From positions 1,054,001 through 1,118,000 of the forward strand of contig OX044367.1 in assembly GCA_943846785.1 (NCBI GenBank): a DNA stretch of 64,000 nt, read 5' to 3'. Of the stretch, positions 17,581-25,268 are shown piece after piece. The position numbers and the translations under genes were made by a program. The first letter of the stretch is position 1. Each line of letters opens with the position of its first letter. The notes below the pieces were generated by a model. That model had not been told where the DNA came from. It ran no database searches and was given only the letters and a program-made list of their open reading frames with translations. Source of the DNA: SCGC-AAA076-P13 sp905478035 (GTDB taxonomy: Bacteria > Pseudomonadota > Gammaproteobacteria > Magnimaribacterales > D2472).

Positions 17581-20213
17581 TAAGCTTCCCAAGGATTAAT
17601 TTTTGTTGAATCTACACCTATATCTTTATATATTTTATCTAAAATATCTTTATTTAGATTACCATTTTTATATAAAGTATATGCTGATGCTCTAACAATA
17701 CTATTTGCATCAATTTCAAAAAATTCTCTTAACATTTCTCTAGAATCACTTCTTCCAAAGCCATCTGTCCCAAGCACAGTAAAGTCTTCATCTATATATG
17801 GCCTTATTTGTTCTGCATAAGATCTCATATAATCTGTAGATGCTATTACAGGAATTGGATTAGATTCAAAGCATGTTCCTACATATGATTTTTTTTCTTT
17901 TGAGTTTGGATTTAACTGGTTATATCTTTCAGTTTCCATGCCATCTTTTCTTAATAAATTAAAGCTAGTTACACTCCAAACTTCTGCTGATATTTTATAT
18001 TTTTGAAGGATATCTCTTGCCTTTACGGACTCTCTTAATATTGATCCAGATCCAAGCAATCTGATAACAGGTTTATCTGCCTCAATAAGTTTATACATGC
18101 CTCTAATAATTCCATCTTCAGAGCCTTCAGGCATTTGTGGATGTTGGTAATTTTCATTAGTTGTAGTTATGTAATAAAAATAATTTTTTTGATCAACATA
18201 CATTTTTTGTATTCCGTCTTTAATAATAACTGCAACTTCGTAAGAAAAAGCAGGATCATAAGACAAACAATTTGGTATGGTTGAGGATAAAATGTGACTA
18301 TGCCCATCTTGATGCTGAAGGCCCTCACCATTAAGTGTTGTTCTTCCCGATGTAGCACCAATTAAGAAACCTTTTGCCTGCGCATCTCCTGCAGCCCATG
18401 CTAAATCATGAATTCTTTGGAATCCAAACATGGAGTAAAATAAATAAAATGGAATCATTGGGTAATCGTAATTAGAATATGCTGTTGCCAGTGCAGACCA
18501 AGCCGAGAAAGCTCCAGCCTCTGTAATTCCCTCTTCAAGCATTACGCCTTCTTTCGATTCTTTGTACCACATCACCTTATCAGCGTCTTCTGGTTCATAA
18601 TTTTGACCAGCAGAAGAATATATACCAACTTGTCTAAACAAAGCCTCCATTCCAAACGTTCGAGCCTCATCAGGAACTATTGGAACAATTCTTTTTCCAA
18701 TATCCTTATCTTTTAAGAGATCTGTAAGCACTCTTACTGCCGCCATAGTAGTAGATATTTTTCTTTCTCCAGTTCCCTCATAGAGCTTTGTAAATGGTAA
18801 ATCATTTGGTGAGGGTAAAACCTCTGAGATATTTCTTCTTCTTGGTATTGGTCCACCAAGTCCGTCACGTGTTTTCTTAAGATATTGAATTTCTGGTGAA
18901 TCATCCGCAGGCCTTACATAAGGAATCGATTCAATTTCATCATCAGTCACTGGGATATTAAATTTATCTCTGAATGCTTTAATATTATCCATTGAAAGCT
19001 TTTTAACTTGATGAGTTGTATTGTCAGCTTCTCTTGATCCTACACCATAACCCTTGGTAGTAAGAGCAAGGATAACTGTAGGCGCTCCTTTAGAATTAAC
19101 TGCTTTATGGTAAGCAGCATAAACTTTATAAGGATCGTGACCACCTCTATTTAATTTATAAATATCCTCATCAGTAAGATCTTTGACAATCTCTAAAGCA
19201 CTTGGATCTTTGGCAAAGAAGTTTTCTCTAGTATAAGCCCCGCCCTTAGCTTTAAAATTTTGCATTTCTCCATCTAAGACAGCATCCATAATATCCTGAA
19301 GTTTGCCCTCTTTATCTTTTGCCATAATTGGGTCCCATTTTCGACCCCATACTACCTTAATCACATTCCACCCAGCTCCTCTGAAGGAACCTTCAAGTTC
19401 TTGAATAATTTTTCCATTACCTCTAACAGGTCCATCTAGTCTTTGTAAATTGCAATTAATAACAAATATTAAATTTTCTAATTCTTCTCTTCCTGCTAGA
19501 GCAATTGCTCCTTTAGATTCAGGTTCATCCATTTCACCATCGCCACAAAAAACCCAAACCTTTCTATCATCTCTAGGAACCAAGCCTCTTGCTGACATGT
19601 ATCTCATAATATGAGCTTGATATATACCCATTATTGGTCCAAGACCCATTGATACTGTTGGGAACTGCCAATATTCTGGCATTAACCAGGGATGAGGGTA
19701 TGAAGATAAACCAGGCTTCTTTACTTCTCTTCTAAAATTATCAAGATCATCTTCGCTAAGATGCCCCTCTAAAAAACTTCTAGCATATATTCCAGGAGAA
19801 GAATGTCCTTGATAATAAATAAGGTCTTCCAACTGGCCTTCTGAGCCTTTAAAGAAGTAATTGAAACCTACATCATATAAAGTTGCCGCAGATGAAAAAG
19901 TTGAAATATGGCCACCAAGATCATCATCATTCATATTTGCTCTAAGCACTATTGCAAGTGCATTCCACCTAATTAAAGATCTTATCCTTCTTTCCATGAA
20001 CAAGTCACCAGGCATAGATGCCTCATCTTTAGCAGGTATAGAGTTTCTAAATGGCGTTGTGAGATTATAAGAAGGTATTGCGCCTTCTTCATTTAGCTTT
20101 TTTGCTAATTTTGTCATTATAAAAGATGCCCTTTCGATACCCTCTTCTTTAATAACGCTATTTATAGCTTCCAACCATTCACTTGTTTCAATTGGATCTA
20201 AATCTTTTGACAA
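17580..20213 (-). CDS. aceE: pyruvate dehydrogenase E1 component (homodimeric type)
   Basis: An 877-residue thiamine-diphosphate enzyme that decarboxylates pyruvate and acetylates E2. The ThDP-binding signature GDGEMDEPESKGAI is present, and the protein matches the single-chain gammaproteobacterial E1 in length. The start codon is TTG at 20213, giving MSKDLDPIE; it is supported by a Shine-Dalgarno AAGAGGT eight bases upstream (20222-20228). It is the first gene of the long minus-strand run that continues through aceF, zwf, edd, eda and the beta-glucan genes. It faces hexR across 120 bases containing a HexR box. Confidence 0.96.
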   Translation of the reverse strand: MSKDLDPIETSEWLEAINSVIKEEGIERASFIMTKLAKKLNEEGAIPSYNLTTPFRNSIPAKDEASMPGDLFMERRIRSLIRWNALAIVLRANMNDDDLGGHISTFSSAATLYDVGFNYFFKGSEGQLEDLIYYQGHSSPGIYARSFLEGHLSEDDLDNFRREVKKPGLSSYPHPWLMPEYWQFPTVSMGLGPIMGIYQAHIMRYMSARGLVPRDDRKVWVFCGDGEMDEPESKGAIALAGREELENLIFVINCNLQRLDGPVRGNGKIIQELEGSFRGAGWNVIKVVWGRKWDPIMAKDKEGKLQDIMDAVLDGEMQNFKAKGGAYTRENFFAKDPSALEIVKDLTDEDIYKLNRGGHDPYKVYAAYHKAVNSKGAPTVILALTTKGYGVGSREADNTTHQVKKLSMDNIKAFRDKFNIPVTDDEIESIPYVRPADDSPEIQYLKKTRDGLGGPIPRRRNISEVLPSPNDLPFTKLYEGTGERKISTTMAAVRVLTDLLKDKDIGKRIVPIVPDEARTFGMEALFRQVGIYSSAGQNYEPEDADKVMWYKESKEGVMLEEGITEAGAFSAWSALATAYSNYDYPMIPFYLFYSMFGFQRIHDLAWAAGDAQAKGFLIGATSGRTTLNGEGLQHQDGHSHILSSTIPNCLSYDPAFSYEVAVIIKDGIQKMYVDQKNYFYYITTTNENYQHPQMPEGSEDGIIRGMYKLIEADKPVIRLLGSGSILRESVKARDILQKYKISAEVWSVTSFNLLRKDGMETERYNQLNPNSKEKKSYVGTCFESNPIPVIASTDYMRSYAEQIRPYIDEDFTVLGTDGFGRSDSREMLREFFEIDANSIVRASAYTLYKNGNLNKDILDKIYKDIGVDSTKINPWEA

Positions 20214-20221
20214 ATCTTTTT

Positions 20222-20228
20222 ACCTCTT
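20222..20228 (-). promoter_or_regulatory. Shine-Dalgarno deciding the TTG start of aceE
   Basis: AAGAGGT on the minus strand lies eight bases before the TTG at 20213. No ATG or GTG with comparable spacing is present, so this site fixes the non-ATG start. Confidence 0.65.
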
Positions 20229-20268
20229 AAAATTTTATAACTAATTTTACTTTAGATGATGTTAAAAA

Positions 20269-20283
20269 TATACATTAATTACA
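20269..20283. promoter_or_regulatory. possible second, weaker HexR box
   Basis: On the minus strand this reads TGTAATTAATGTATA, matching about 12 of 15 consensus positions. Its centre is 30 bases, about three helical turns, from the centre of the strong box. It lies near the expected transcription start of aceE. In such AT-rich DNA chance matches are common. Confidence 0.35.
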
Positions 20284-20288
20284 TTATA
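20283..20288 (-). promoter_or_regulatory. candidate -10 element of the aceE operon
   Basis: TATAAT on the minus strand, about 70 bases upstream of the aceE start codon. No good -35 is seen at 16-18 bases; that zone is occupied by the HexR box. Confidence 0.45.
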
Positions 20289-20297
20289 TGTTGAATA

Positions 20298-20325
20298 TTG
20301 TAAATAAATTACATATAGCTATAAT
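20298..20325 (+). promoter_or_regulatory. candidate hexR promoter (TTGTAA, 16 bases, TATAAT)
   Basis: A -35-like TTGTAA at 20298-20303 and a consensus TATAAT at 20320-20325 lie immediately before the hexR ATG at 20334. Transcription would begin within a base or two of the start codon, giving a leaderless message. The HexR box covers the -35, which fits autorepression. Confidence 0.55.
20299..20313. promoter_or_regulatory. HexR box between aceE and hexR
   Basis: TGTAAATAAATTACA matches the described gammaproteobacterial HexR consensus (TGTAATWWWATTACA) at 14 of 15 positions and is an almost perfect palindrome. It lies in the shared divergent promoter region. It overlaps a candidate -35 (TTGTAA, 20298-20303) of hexR and lies in the -35/spacer zone of the candidate aceE promoter. 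HexR is known to bind such sites and to be released by KDPG. Confidence 0.82.
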
Positions 20326-20333
20326 GTTTAATC

Positions 20334-21164
20334 ATGATTTTAGATAACTTAGTAAATGGAGAAATAAAACTTAGCAAGTCTGAAAAATGGATAGCCCTAT
20401 CTGTTTTAAATAACCCTTCTAAAGTTATAAATCAGTCTATTACATCATTAGCTCAAGAAGCAGGAGTAAGCCTTCCAACAGTTAATAGGTTTTGTAAAAA
20501 GCTAGGTTTCGATGGCTATCCTTCATTTAAAATACAGATTGCCCAAGAAATAACAAATACAAATGACCTTCTTGATAGGTTTAACGTAGATAAAGATACT
20601 CCAGAAGTAGTCAAAAGAGTTATGGCAGATATCCAATCAACGATTGTTAATGTTGGTCAAAACCTAAACCCTCAAGCAATAGATAAAGCAACAGATCTTT
20701 TAGTTTCAGCACAAAGTATCACTTTTTTTGGATTAGGGGGCTCTGGTCCAGTTGCATTAGATGCTCAACATAAATTTTTTAGATTTGGGGTACCTGTTGT
20801 AGCGCATACAGACTATATAAACCAAAGAATGATTGCTTCTATGATGAAAGAAGGAGATCTTTTGGTGTTAATATCATTTACTGGAAGAACAGCTGAGATT
20901 GTTGAAACTGCAAAAGTGGCTAAGAAAAATGGAGTAAAAACCATTGCACTAACATCTGAAGATTCTCCATTGGCAAAATTATCTAATATTGTTTTGCATA
21001 TTCATACACATCTTGAAAATAACCTTCATATTCCAATGACATCAAGACTTGCTCATCTGGCAATTATTGATATTTTATCGGCTACTGTTCAGGCTAGATT
21101 TGGAAAAAAATTCGATGACAGAAAGGATGAGGTTATAAAAAATATTGAGAAAACTAGAGTTTAA
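20334..21164 (+). CDS. hexR: HexR, RpiR-family transcriptional regulator of central carbon metabolism
   Basis: A 276-residue protein with an N-terminal RpiR helix-turn-helix (SITSLAQEAGVSLPTVNRFC, about residues 36-55) and a C-terminal SIS sugar-phosphate-binding domain (FFGLGGSGPVALD, ISFTGRTAEIVE). The serines in these two motifs correspond to those that sense the ligand in HexR. It is divergent from aceE with a HexR box between them, and a second box lies before gap. The start has no Shine-Dalgarno and its -10 element is only eight bases away, so a leaderless mRNA is likely. The 3' end overlaps convergent pgl by 4 bases. Confidence 0.93.
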   Translation: MILDNLVNGEIKLSKSEKWIALSVLNNPSKVINQSITSLAQEAGVSLPTVNRFCKKLGFDGYPSFKIQIAQEITNTNDLLDRFNVDKDTPEVVKRVMADIQSTIVNVGQNLNPQAIDKATDLLVSAQSITFFGLGGSGPVALDAQHKFFRFGVPVVAHTDYINQRMIASMMKEGDLLVLISFTGRTAEIVETAKVAKKNGVKTIALTSEDSPLAKLSNIVLHIHTHLENNLHIPMTSRLAHLAIIDILSATVQARFGKKFDDRKDEVIKNIEKTRV

Positions 21165-21781
21165 TAAGTTTTAATAATTTCGATCTCAACCTTATTTTGA
21201 TTTAATAGGTAATACAAAGGTAGCTTCTTATTAATCTTTGCTTGAATTACTAAATCATATTTTTTTTCATTAGATACCAATAAAATAATTCTTCTTGAGT
21301 TTAGTATCATTGATAAGTTCATGGTGATTCTTGGGTGCAATGGATCTCCCATTGGCTCTGTTTGAATTATCTTATCATCTGAAGCAGAATCAAAATACTC
21401 TGAATTAGTTTGTATCATTGACGGGAATAGTGATGCAAAGTGAGCATCCTCCCCCATGCCAAGCAGCATTAAGTCAAATGGCTTGTTTATTTTTAAGACA
21501 TCTTCAAAATTAGACTTTAATGATACAAAGTTAGCTATAACTGCATTATTGATTAAAAGATGATCGTATAATAATTTTTCATTGGAATCATCATGACTTT
21601 TATCAACGAATCTATCATCAACTAGAGATACTTTTACCTTAGACCAATCCAGGTCGGAGTTATTTAAATCTTGAAAGATTGAGATAGGACTTGAGCCTCC
21701 ACTAACAATAAAGGAAGCAAAGTCATTTTTTATAATAGCTTCAGATAAAATATTATGTATAAGTGAAGAATTTGAATTCAT
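21161..21781 (-). CDS. pgl: 6-phosphogluconolactonase
   Basis: A 206-residue DevB-type lactonase that hydrolyses 6-phosphogluconolactone to 6-phosphogluconate between Zwf and Edd. Signatures are FIVSGGSSP, VSLVDDRFV and LLGMGEDAHFASLFP, as in the NagB/Pgl fold. It is slightly shorter than common Pgl proteins (220-240), mainly at the N-terminus. It is the last gene of the gap-pyk-marC-pgl set and begins 2 bases after marC ends, although its reaction belongs to the zwf-edd-eda operon. Confidence 0.9.
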   Translation of the reverse strand: MNSNSSLIHNILSEAIIKNDFASFIVSGGSSPISIFQDLNNSDLDWSKVKVSLVDDRFVDKSHDDSNEKLLYDHLLINNAVIANFVSLKSNFEDVLKINKPFDLMLLGMGEDAHFASLFPSMIQTNSEYFDSASDDKIIQTEPMGDPLHPRITMNLSMILNSRRIILLVSNEKKYDLVIQAKINKKLPLYYLLNQNKVEIEIIKTY

Positions 21782-21783
21782 AT

Positions 21784-22413
21784 TTATATAATATTAAAAG
21801 AGTTCCTTATTCCTTCTATAACAAACTCAATAGCAAGAGCTCCTAAGAGTAAACCAAAAATCTTTTGAACAACAGTAATGATTGTTGGCCCCAATCTTGA
21901 AGCTAATTTTGAAGAAAGCCACATTGCAATAAATGCTATAAACATTACAACAAGAATGGGTAGGTAAGATACAACAGCATCTGTAACACTTATATAAGAT
22001 TCCTTTGAAAGTAATAGACTAGTAGCCATAGCTCCTGGACCAGCAATAAGTGGAATAGAAAGAGGAAATATAGCTATAGATTCAATAGTTTCATCATCAA
22101 TAGCTGTATCGGCAGTATTTTGTCTTCTAGTCTGTCTTTGTTCAAAGACCATTTGAAAAGCTATAACTATTAAAAACAGGCCGCCAATAATCCTAAAAGA
22201 ATCCATGCTTATATTCATAACATCTAGAATGGCATTACCAAAAAGCCAGAATAAAGACAGAACCAAAAGAGATACAAATGACGCTCTTAAATAAATTGAT
22301 CTAACTTGAGTTTTATTTAAACCAGATGTTAATCCAGCGAATATTGGAACCAGAGAAATTGGGTCAATAGCTACAAACATTAGTATTGTGCTTTCTAGAA
22401 AAGTATCGAACAT
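21784..22413 (-). CDS. MarC family (UPF0056) integral membrane protein
   Basis: A 209-residue inner-membrane protein with about six hydrophobic helices and the MarC pattern (FVAIDPISLVPIFAGLTSG near the N-terminus, FPLSIPLIAGPGAMATSLLL in the middle). The biochemical role of the family is not established; early links to multiple antibiotic resistance were not upheld. It sits one base after pyk and two bases before pgl, so it is co-transcribed with lower glycolysis genes. A function in metabolite handling is speculation. Confidence 0.85.
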   Translation of the reverse strand: MFDTFLESTILMFVAIDPISLVPIFAGLTSGLNKTQVRSIYLRASFVSLLVLSLFWLFGNAILDVMNISMDSFRIIGGLFLIVIAFQMVFEQRQTRRQNTADTAIDDETIESIAIFPLSIPLIAGPGAMATSLLLSKESYISVTDAVVSYLPILVVMFIAFIAMWLSSKLASRLGPTIITVVQKIFGLLLGALAIEFVIEGIRNSFNII

Positions 22414-22414
22414 T

Positions 22415-23824
22415 TTAGATATTTATAATCTGAATAGCCTCAGAGTGCTCTTCAGAGAAAATGCTTGAAACCATAATAAACTTAAGATCTTTACGGCCAT
22501 AATATTTCTTTAAAATCTTACTTACATTATGCAAAGTCTTTTCATGATTAGATAAATTTCTTAGGTAAAAGGACTTAGTTGAACCAACCAATGTTAATTG
22601 GTTAAGAGTTTTCTTGTTACCTGTAAAGGTAAAAATAGGAATGCCATTAGGCTTCGAATTAGATATATATTGAGCTGTCTTGCCGGTTCTTGTAATTGCA
22701 ATAATTCCATCTGCATTTATTGACTCAGCCAGATCTTTTGCAGCAAGTCCAATATGTTGCCAATCTGAGTTTGGTGAATAGCTTTTCTCATACTCAAGAG
22801 TTTTGAATTTTTCTGTTTTTTTCGCTATAGATTTAAGGAATCTAACGCATTCTACAGGGTACTTTCCAACACTTGTTTCACCAGAAAGCATTATTGCATC
22901 AGCGCCTTCATATATAGCATTTGCAATATCTGTTACCTCTGCCCTGGTTGGTGTTGGGTTTTCAATCATTGATTCGAGCAAATGAGTGGCAACAATAGAC
23001 CTCCTACCCCACTTAGCACATGCATGCATAATTCTTCTTTGTATATTTGGTAAGTCAGTTAAGCTTGTCTCAATTCCAAGATCTCCTCTTGCAACCATGA
23101 CACCCCATGATGCCTTGCTAATTTGATGAATATTATTCAGTCCTTCTTGATTTTCAATCTTAGCTATTATTTTGGCTTTAGATCTTTTGGAATCTAATAT
23201 CTTTTGAAGTTTTTCTAAATCCTCAGTATCTCTAACAAAAGAGAGAGCAATAAAATCAACATTATTTTTCATCCCAAAATTTATATCATCAAGATCCTTT
23301 GATGTTATTGATGGAAGATTAACTCTTACGCCTGGAAGATTCACATGACGCTTAGATCCAAGCTTTCCTCCATCTAAAACTTTACATAATAGAGTCTCTT
23401 CATCTTTTGAAAGGACTTTAAAATTTATTAAGCCGTTATCAACAGATATTTTTGAACCTTCGCTTACGCTATGAATTAAATCCTTATAATTAATCTTAAT
23501 TGAAGACGTTTCAACGTCTACCTGATCTCTTACAGTAAGAGTTACCTCATCACCAACTTTTAAATCCATTGTTAACTCAGTATCGCCTGTTCTAATTTCA
23601 GGACCTTGAGTATCTAGAAGAATACCTATTTTTCCATGATTAATTTTTGAATCATTATTAATTTTATGTATTCTATCGATGATAGCTTTAGCAGATTTAT
23701 GTTTTGCATGAGACATGTTTATTCTTGCAACATTCATTCCATTTTTATGTAACTGTCTTAGAGAGGCAATATCCTGAGTAGCAGGGCCTATCGTGCAAAT
23801 TATTTTAGTTCTAGTAAAGTCCAT
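22415..23824 (-). CDS. pyk: pyruvate kinase
   Basis: A 469-residue enzyme converting phosphoenolpyruvate and ADP to pyruvate and ATP. N-terminal TKIICTIGPAT, the MNVARINMSH segment, the substrate signature region IIAKIENQEGL and the metal/PEP-binding MVARGDLG are all present. It is downstream of gap by about 50 bases in the same direction and followed at once by marC and pgl. Together with the HexR box before gap this matches a HexR-regulated lower glycolysis operon. Confidence 0.95.
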   Translation of the reverse strand: MDFTRTKIICTIGPATQDIASLRQLHKNGMNVARINMSHAKHKSAKAIIDRIHKINNDSKINHGKIGILLDTQGPEIRTGDTELTMDLKVGDEVTLTVRDQVDVETSSIKINYKDLIHSVSEGSKISVDNGLINFKVLSKDEETLLCKVLDGGKLGSKRHVNLPGVRVNLPSITSKDLDDINFGMKNNVDFIALSFVRDTEDLEKLQKILDSKRSKAKIIAKIENQEGLNNIHQISKASWGVMVARGDLGIETSLTDLPNIQRRIMHACAKWGRRSIVATHLLESMIENPTPTRAEVTDIANAIYEGADAIMLSGETSVGKYPVECVRFLKSIAKKTEKFKTLEYEKSYSPNSDWQHIGLAAKDLAESINADGIIAITRTGKTAQYISNSKPNGIPIFTFTGNKKTLNQLTLVGSTKSFYLRNLSNHEKTLHNVSKILKKYYGRKDLKFIMVSSIFSEEHSEAIQIINI

Positions 23825-23875
23825 AATTTAGGCATCTTAATACATTAAGACCATTGAATGAATAAATTTATCAGT

Positions 23876-24913
23876 TTATGCAATTTCTTTTAAAGAAATA
23901 CTTGATATATTTTTAATATACAAGCTCATCTCTAACATTCGCTTTGAAAAGCCCCATTCATTATCATACCAAGCTAAAATTTTAGTTTGATTTCCAATCT
24001 GATAGATGTGATTTAGATCAAATATTGAGGACGAATCATTATGATTGAAATCTGAACTGACTAAAGGCAACTCACATATAGATAAGATATTTTTCATAGA
24101 ATTATTAGAAGCAAAGACAATTGAATCAATAAGCTCTTGTATAGAAAACTGTTTTTCAGTTTCAAATGTCATATCAAGCATAGAAACATTAAGGACAGGA
24201 ACTCTTGTTGCCATTCCATTAAGCTTCCCATCAAGCTCTGGAATAACAAGACCTATAGCTTTAGCAGCACCAGTTTTGGAAGGAATAATTGATGCTGACG
24301 CAGCTCTTGCTCTATATAAATCTGAATGGGCTATATCTAGTAAGCTCTGATCATTTGTACTTGCGTGAACGGTATTTATTAAACCACTTTTTATTTTAAA
24401 GTTATCATTGATAATTTTTGCTAAAGGAGCAAGGCAGTTTGTAGTGCAAGATGCATTAGAAATAATATTATCATCGTTGGTAATAGTTTCATGATTAACA
24501 CCATAAACAATAGTCTTATCAGGATTTTGAGCAGGAGCTGAAATTAAAACCTTTTTAGCTCCAGCATCTAAATGTTTTTTAGCCCCTTCTCTTGAAGTGA
24601 AAAAACCAGTGCACTCAAAAACTATATCAATACCTAATTCTGACCAAGGAAGATTTGATGGATCTTTTTCTGAGTAATACTTAATAGAAGAATTATCAAT
24701 ATTAATTTCTTCAGATTCTGCTGATACATTATTAAGTATTTGTCCATGCAGCGAGTCATATTTTAAAAGATGAGCATTAGATGTAATATTTCCAAGATCA
24801 TTTATAGCAACCAATTCTAAGGCTCCTCCTTGTCCTGCCAAATACTTACCCTCTATAAGATGCCTAGTAATATTTTTTCCAATTCTACCAAATCCATTAA
24901 TTGCAATTTTCAT
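23876..24913 (-). CDS. gap: glyceraldehyde-3-phosphate dehydrogenase
   Basis: A 345-residue enzyme with the N-terminal NAD-binding INGFGRIGKNI, Asp39 in AINDL (favouring NAD) and the catalytic cysteine in NASCTTNCLAP (Cys156). The C-terminal WYDNEWGFSKRM is typical. It handles the GAP half of the ED split. The gene is divergent from oadGAB, with a HexR box about 20 bases upstream of its start, and pyk, marC and pgl follow. A Shine-Dalgarno AAGGAA precedes the start. Confidence 0.95.
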   Translation of the reverse strand: MKIAINGFGRIGKNITRHLIEGKYLAGQGGALELVAINDLGNITSNAHLLKYDSLHGQILNNVSAESEEINIDNSSIKYYSEKDPSNLPWSELGIDIVFECTGFFTSREGAKKHLDAGAKKVLISAPAQNPDKTIVYGVNHETITNDDNIISNASCTTNCLAPLAKIINDNFKIKSGLINTVHASTNDQSLLDIAHSDLYRARAASASIIPSKTGAAKAIGLVIPELDGKLNGMATRVPVLNVSMLDMTFETEKQFSIQELIDSIVFASNNSMKNILSICELPLVSSDFNHNDSSSIFDLNHIYQIGNQTKILAWYDNEWGFSKRMLEMSLYIKNISSISLKEIA

Positions 24914-24933
24914 ATAATTAAAATTCCTTATTA

Positions 24934-24948
24934 TGTAAATTATTTACA
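24934..24948. promoter_or_regulatory. HexR box between gap and oadGAB
   Basis: TGTAAATTATTTACA matches 13 of 15 HexR consensus positions. It lies at the centre of a 19-base perfect inverted repeat with an odd central base (24932-24950). It is 20 bases upstream of gap and about 100 bases upstream of oadG, so one site could control both directions. Confidence 0.75.
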
Positions 24949-25009
24949 TAATACTAATTAAATATGAATAATTGTATAATATTTTCATGATTAAGACACG
25001 TATTTAATG

Positions 25010-25015
25010 TATAAT
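25010..25015 (+). promoter_or_regulatory. candidate -10 element for oadGAB
   Basis: A consensus TATAAT lies 31 bases upstream of the oadG start. No convincing -35 was found at the proper distance, and another TATAAT lies at 24975-24980. Weak evidence in AT-rich DNA. Confidence 0.35.
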
Positions 25016-25046
25016 CTTTTAGGTTACAAAATCACTTATTCCATAA

Positions 25047-25265
25047 ATGGAGTTTTTTTTAGTTATAGAGCAAGGTTTGGATCTCATGCTTACTGGCATG
25101 ATGACAGTTTTTATATTTCTCGGTCTGTTGATTTTATTAATTAATATTTCATCATTTATTTTTAAAGAAGATATTAATAAGAAAAATATAGAAAATACCA
25201 ATAAGTCTTCTAGCATTCCGAATGATCATCTTCAAATAATCAACCAAATTAATAAGAGAATTTAA
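25047..25265 (+). CDS. oadG: oxaloacetate decarboxylase gamma subunit
   Basis: A 72-residue protein with one N-terminal transmembrane helix (about residues 12-35, LMLTGMMTVFIFLGLLILL) and a short polar tail. This is the shape of OadG, which anchors and assembles the alpha and beta subunits. Identification rests mainly on size, the membrane segment and its position 3 bases before oadA; small membrane proteins of this kind are hard to name alone. Confidence 0.83.
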   Translation: MEFFLVIEQGLDLMLTGMMTVFIFLGLLILLINISSFIFKEDINKKNIENTNKSSSIPNDHLQIINQINKRI

Positions 25266-25268
25266 GTT

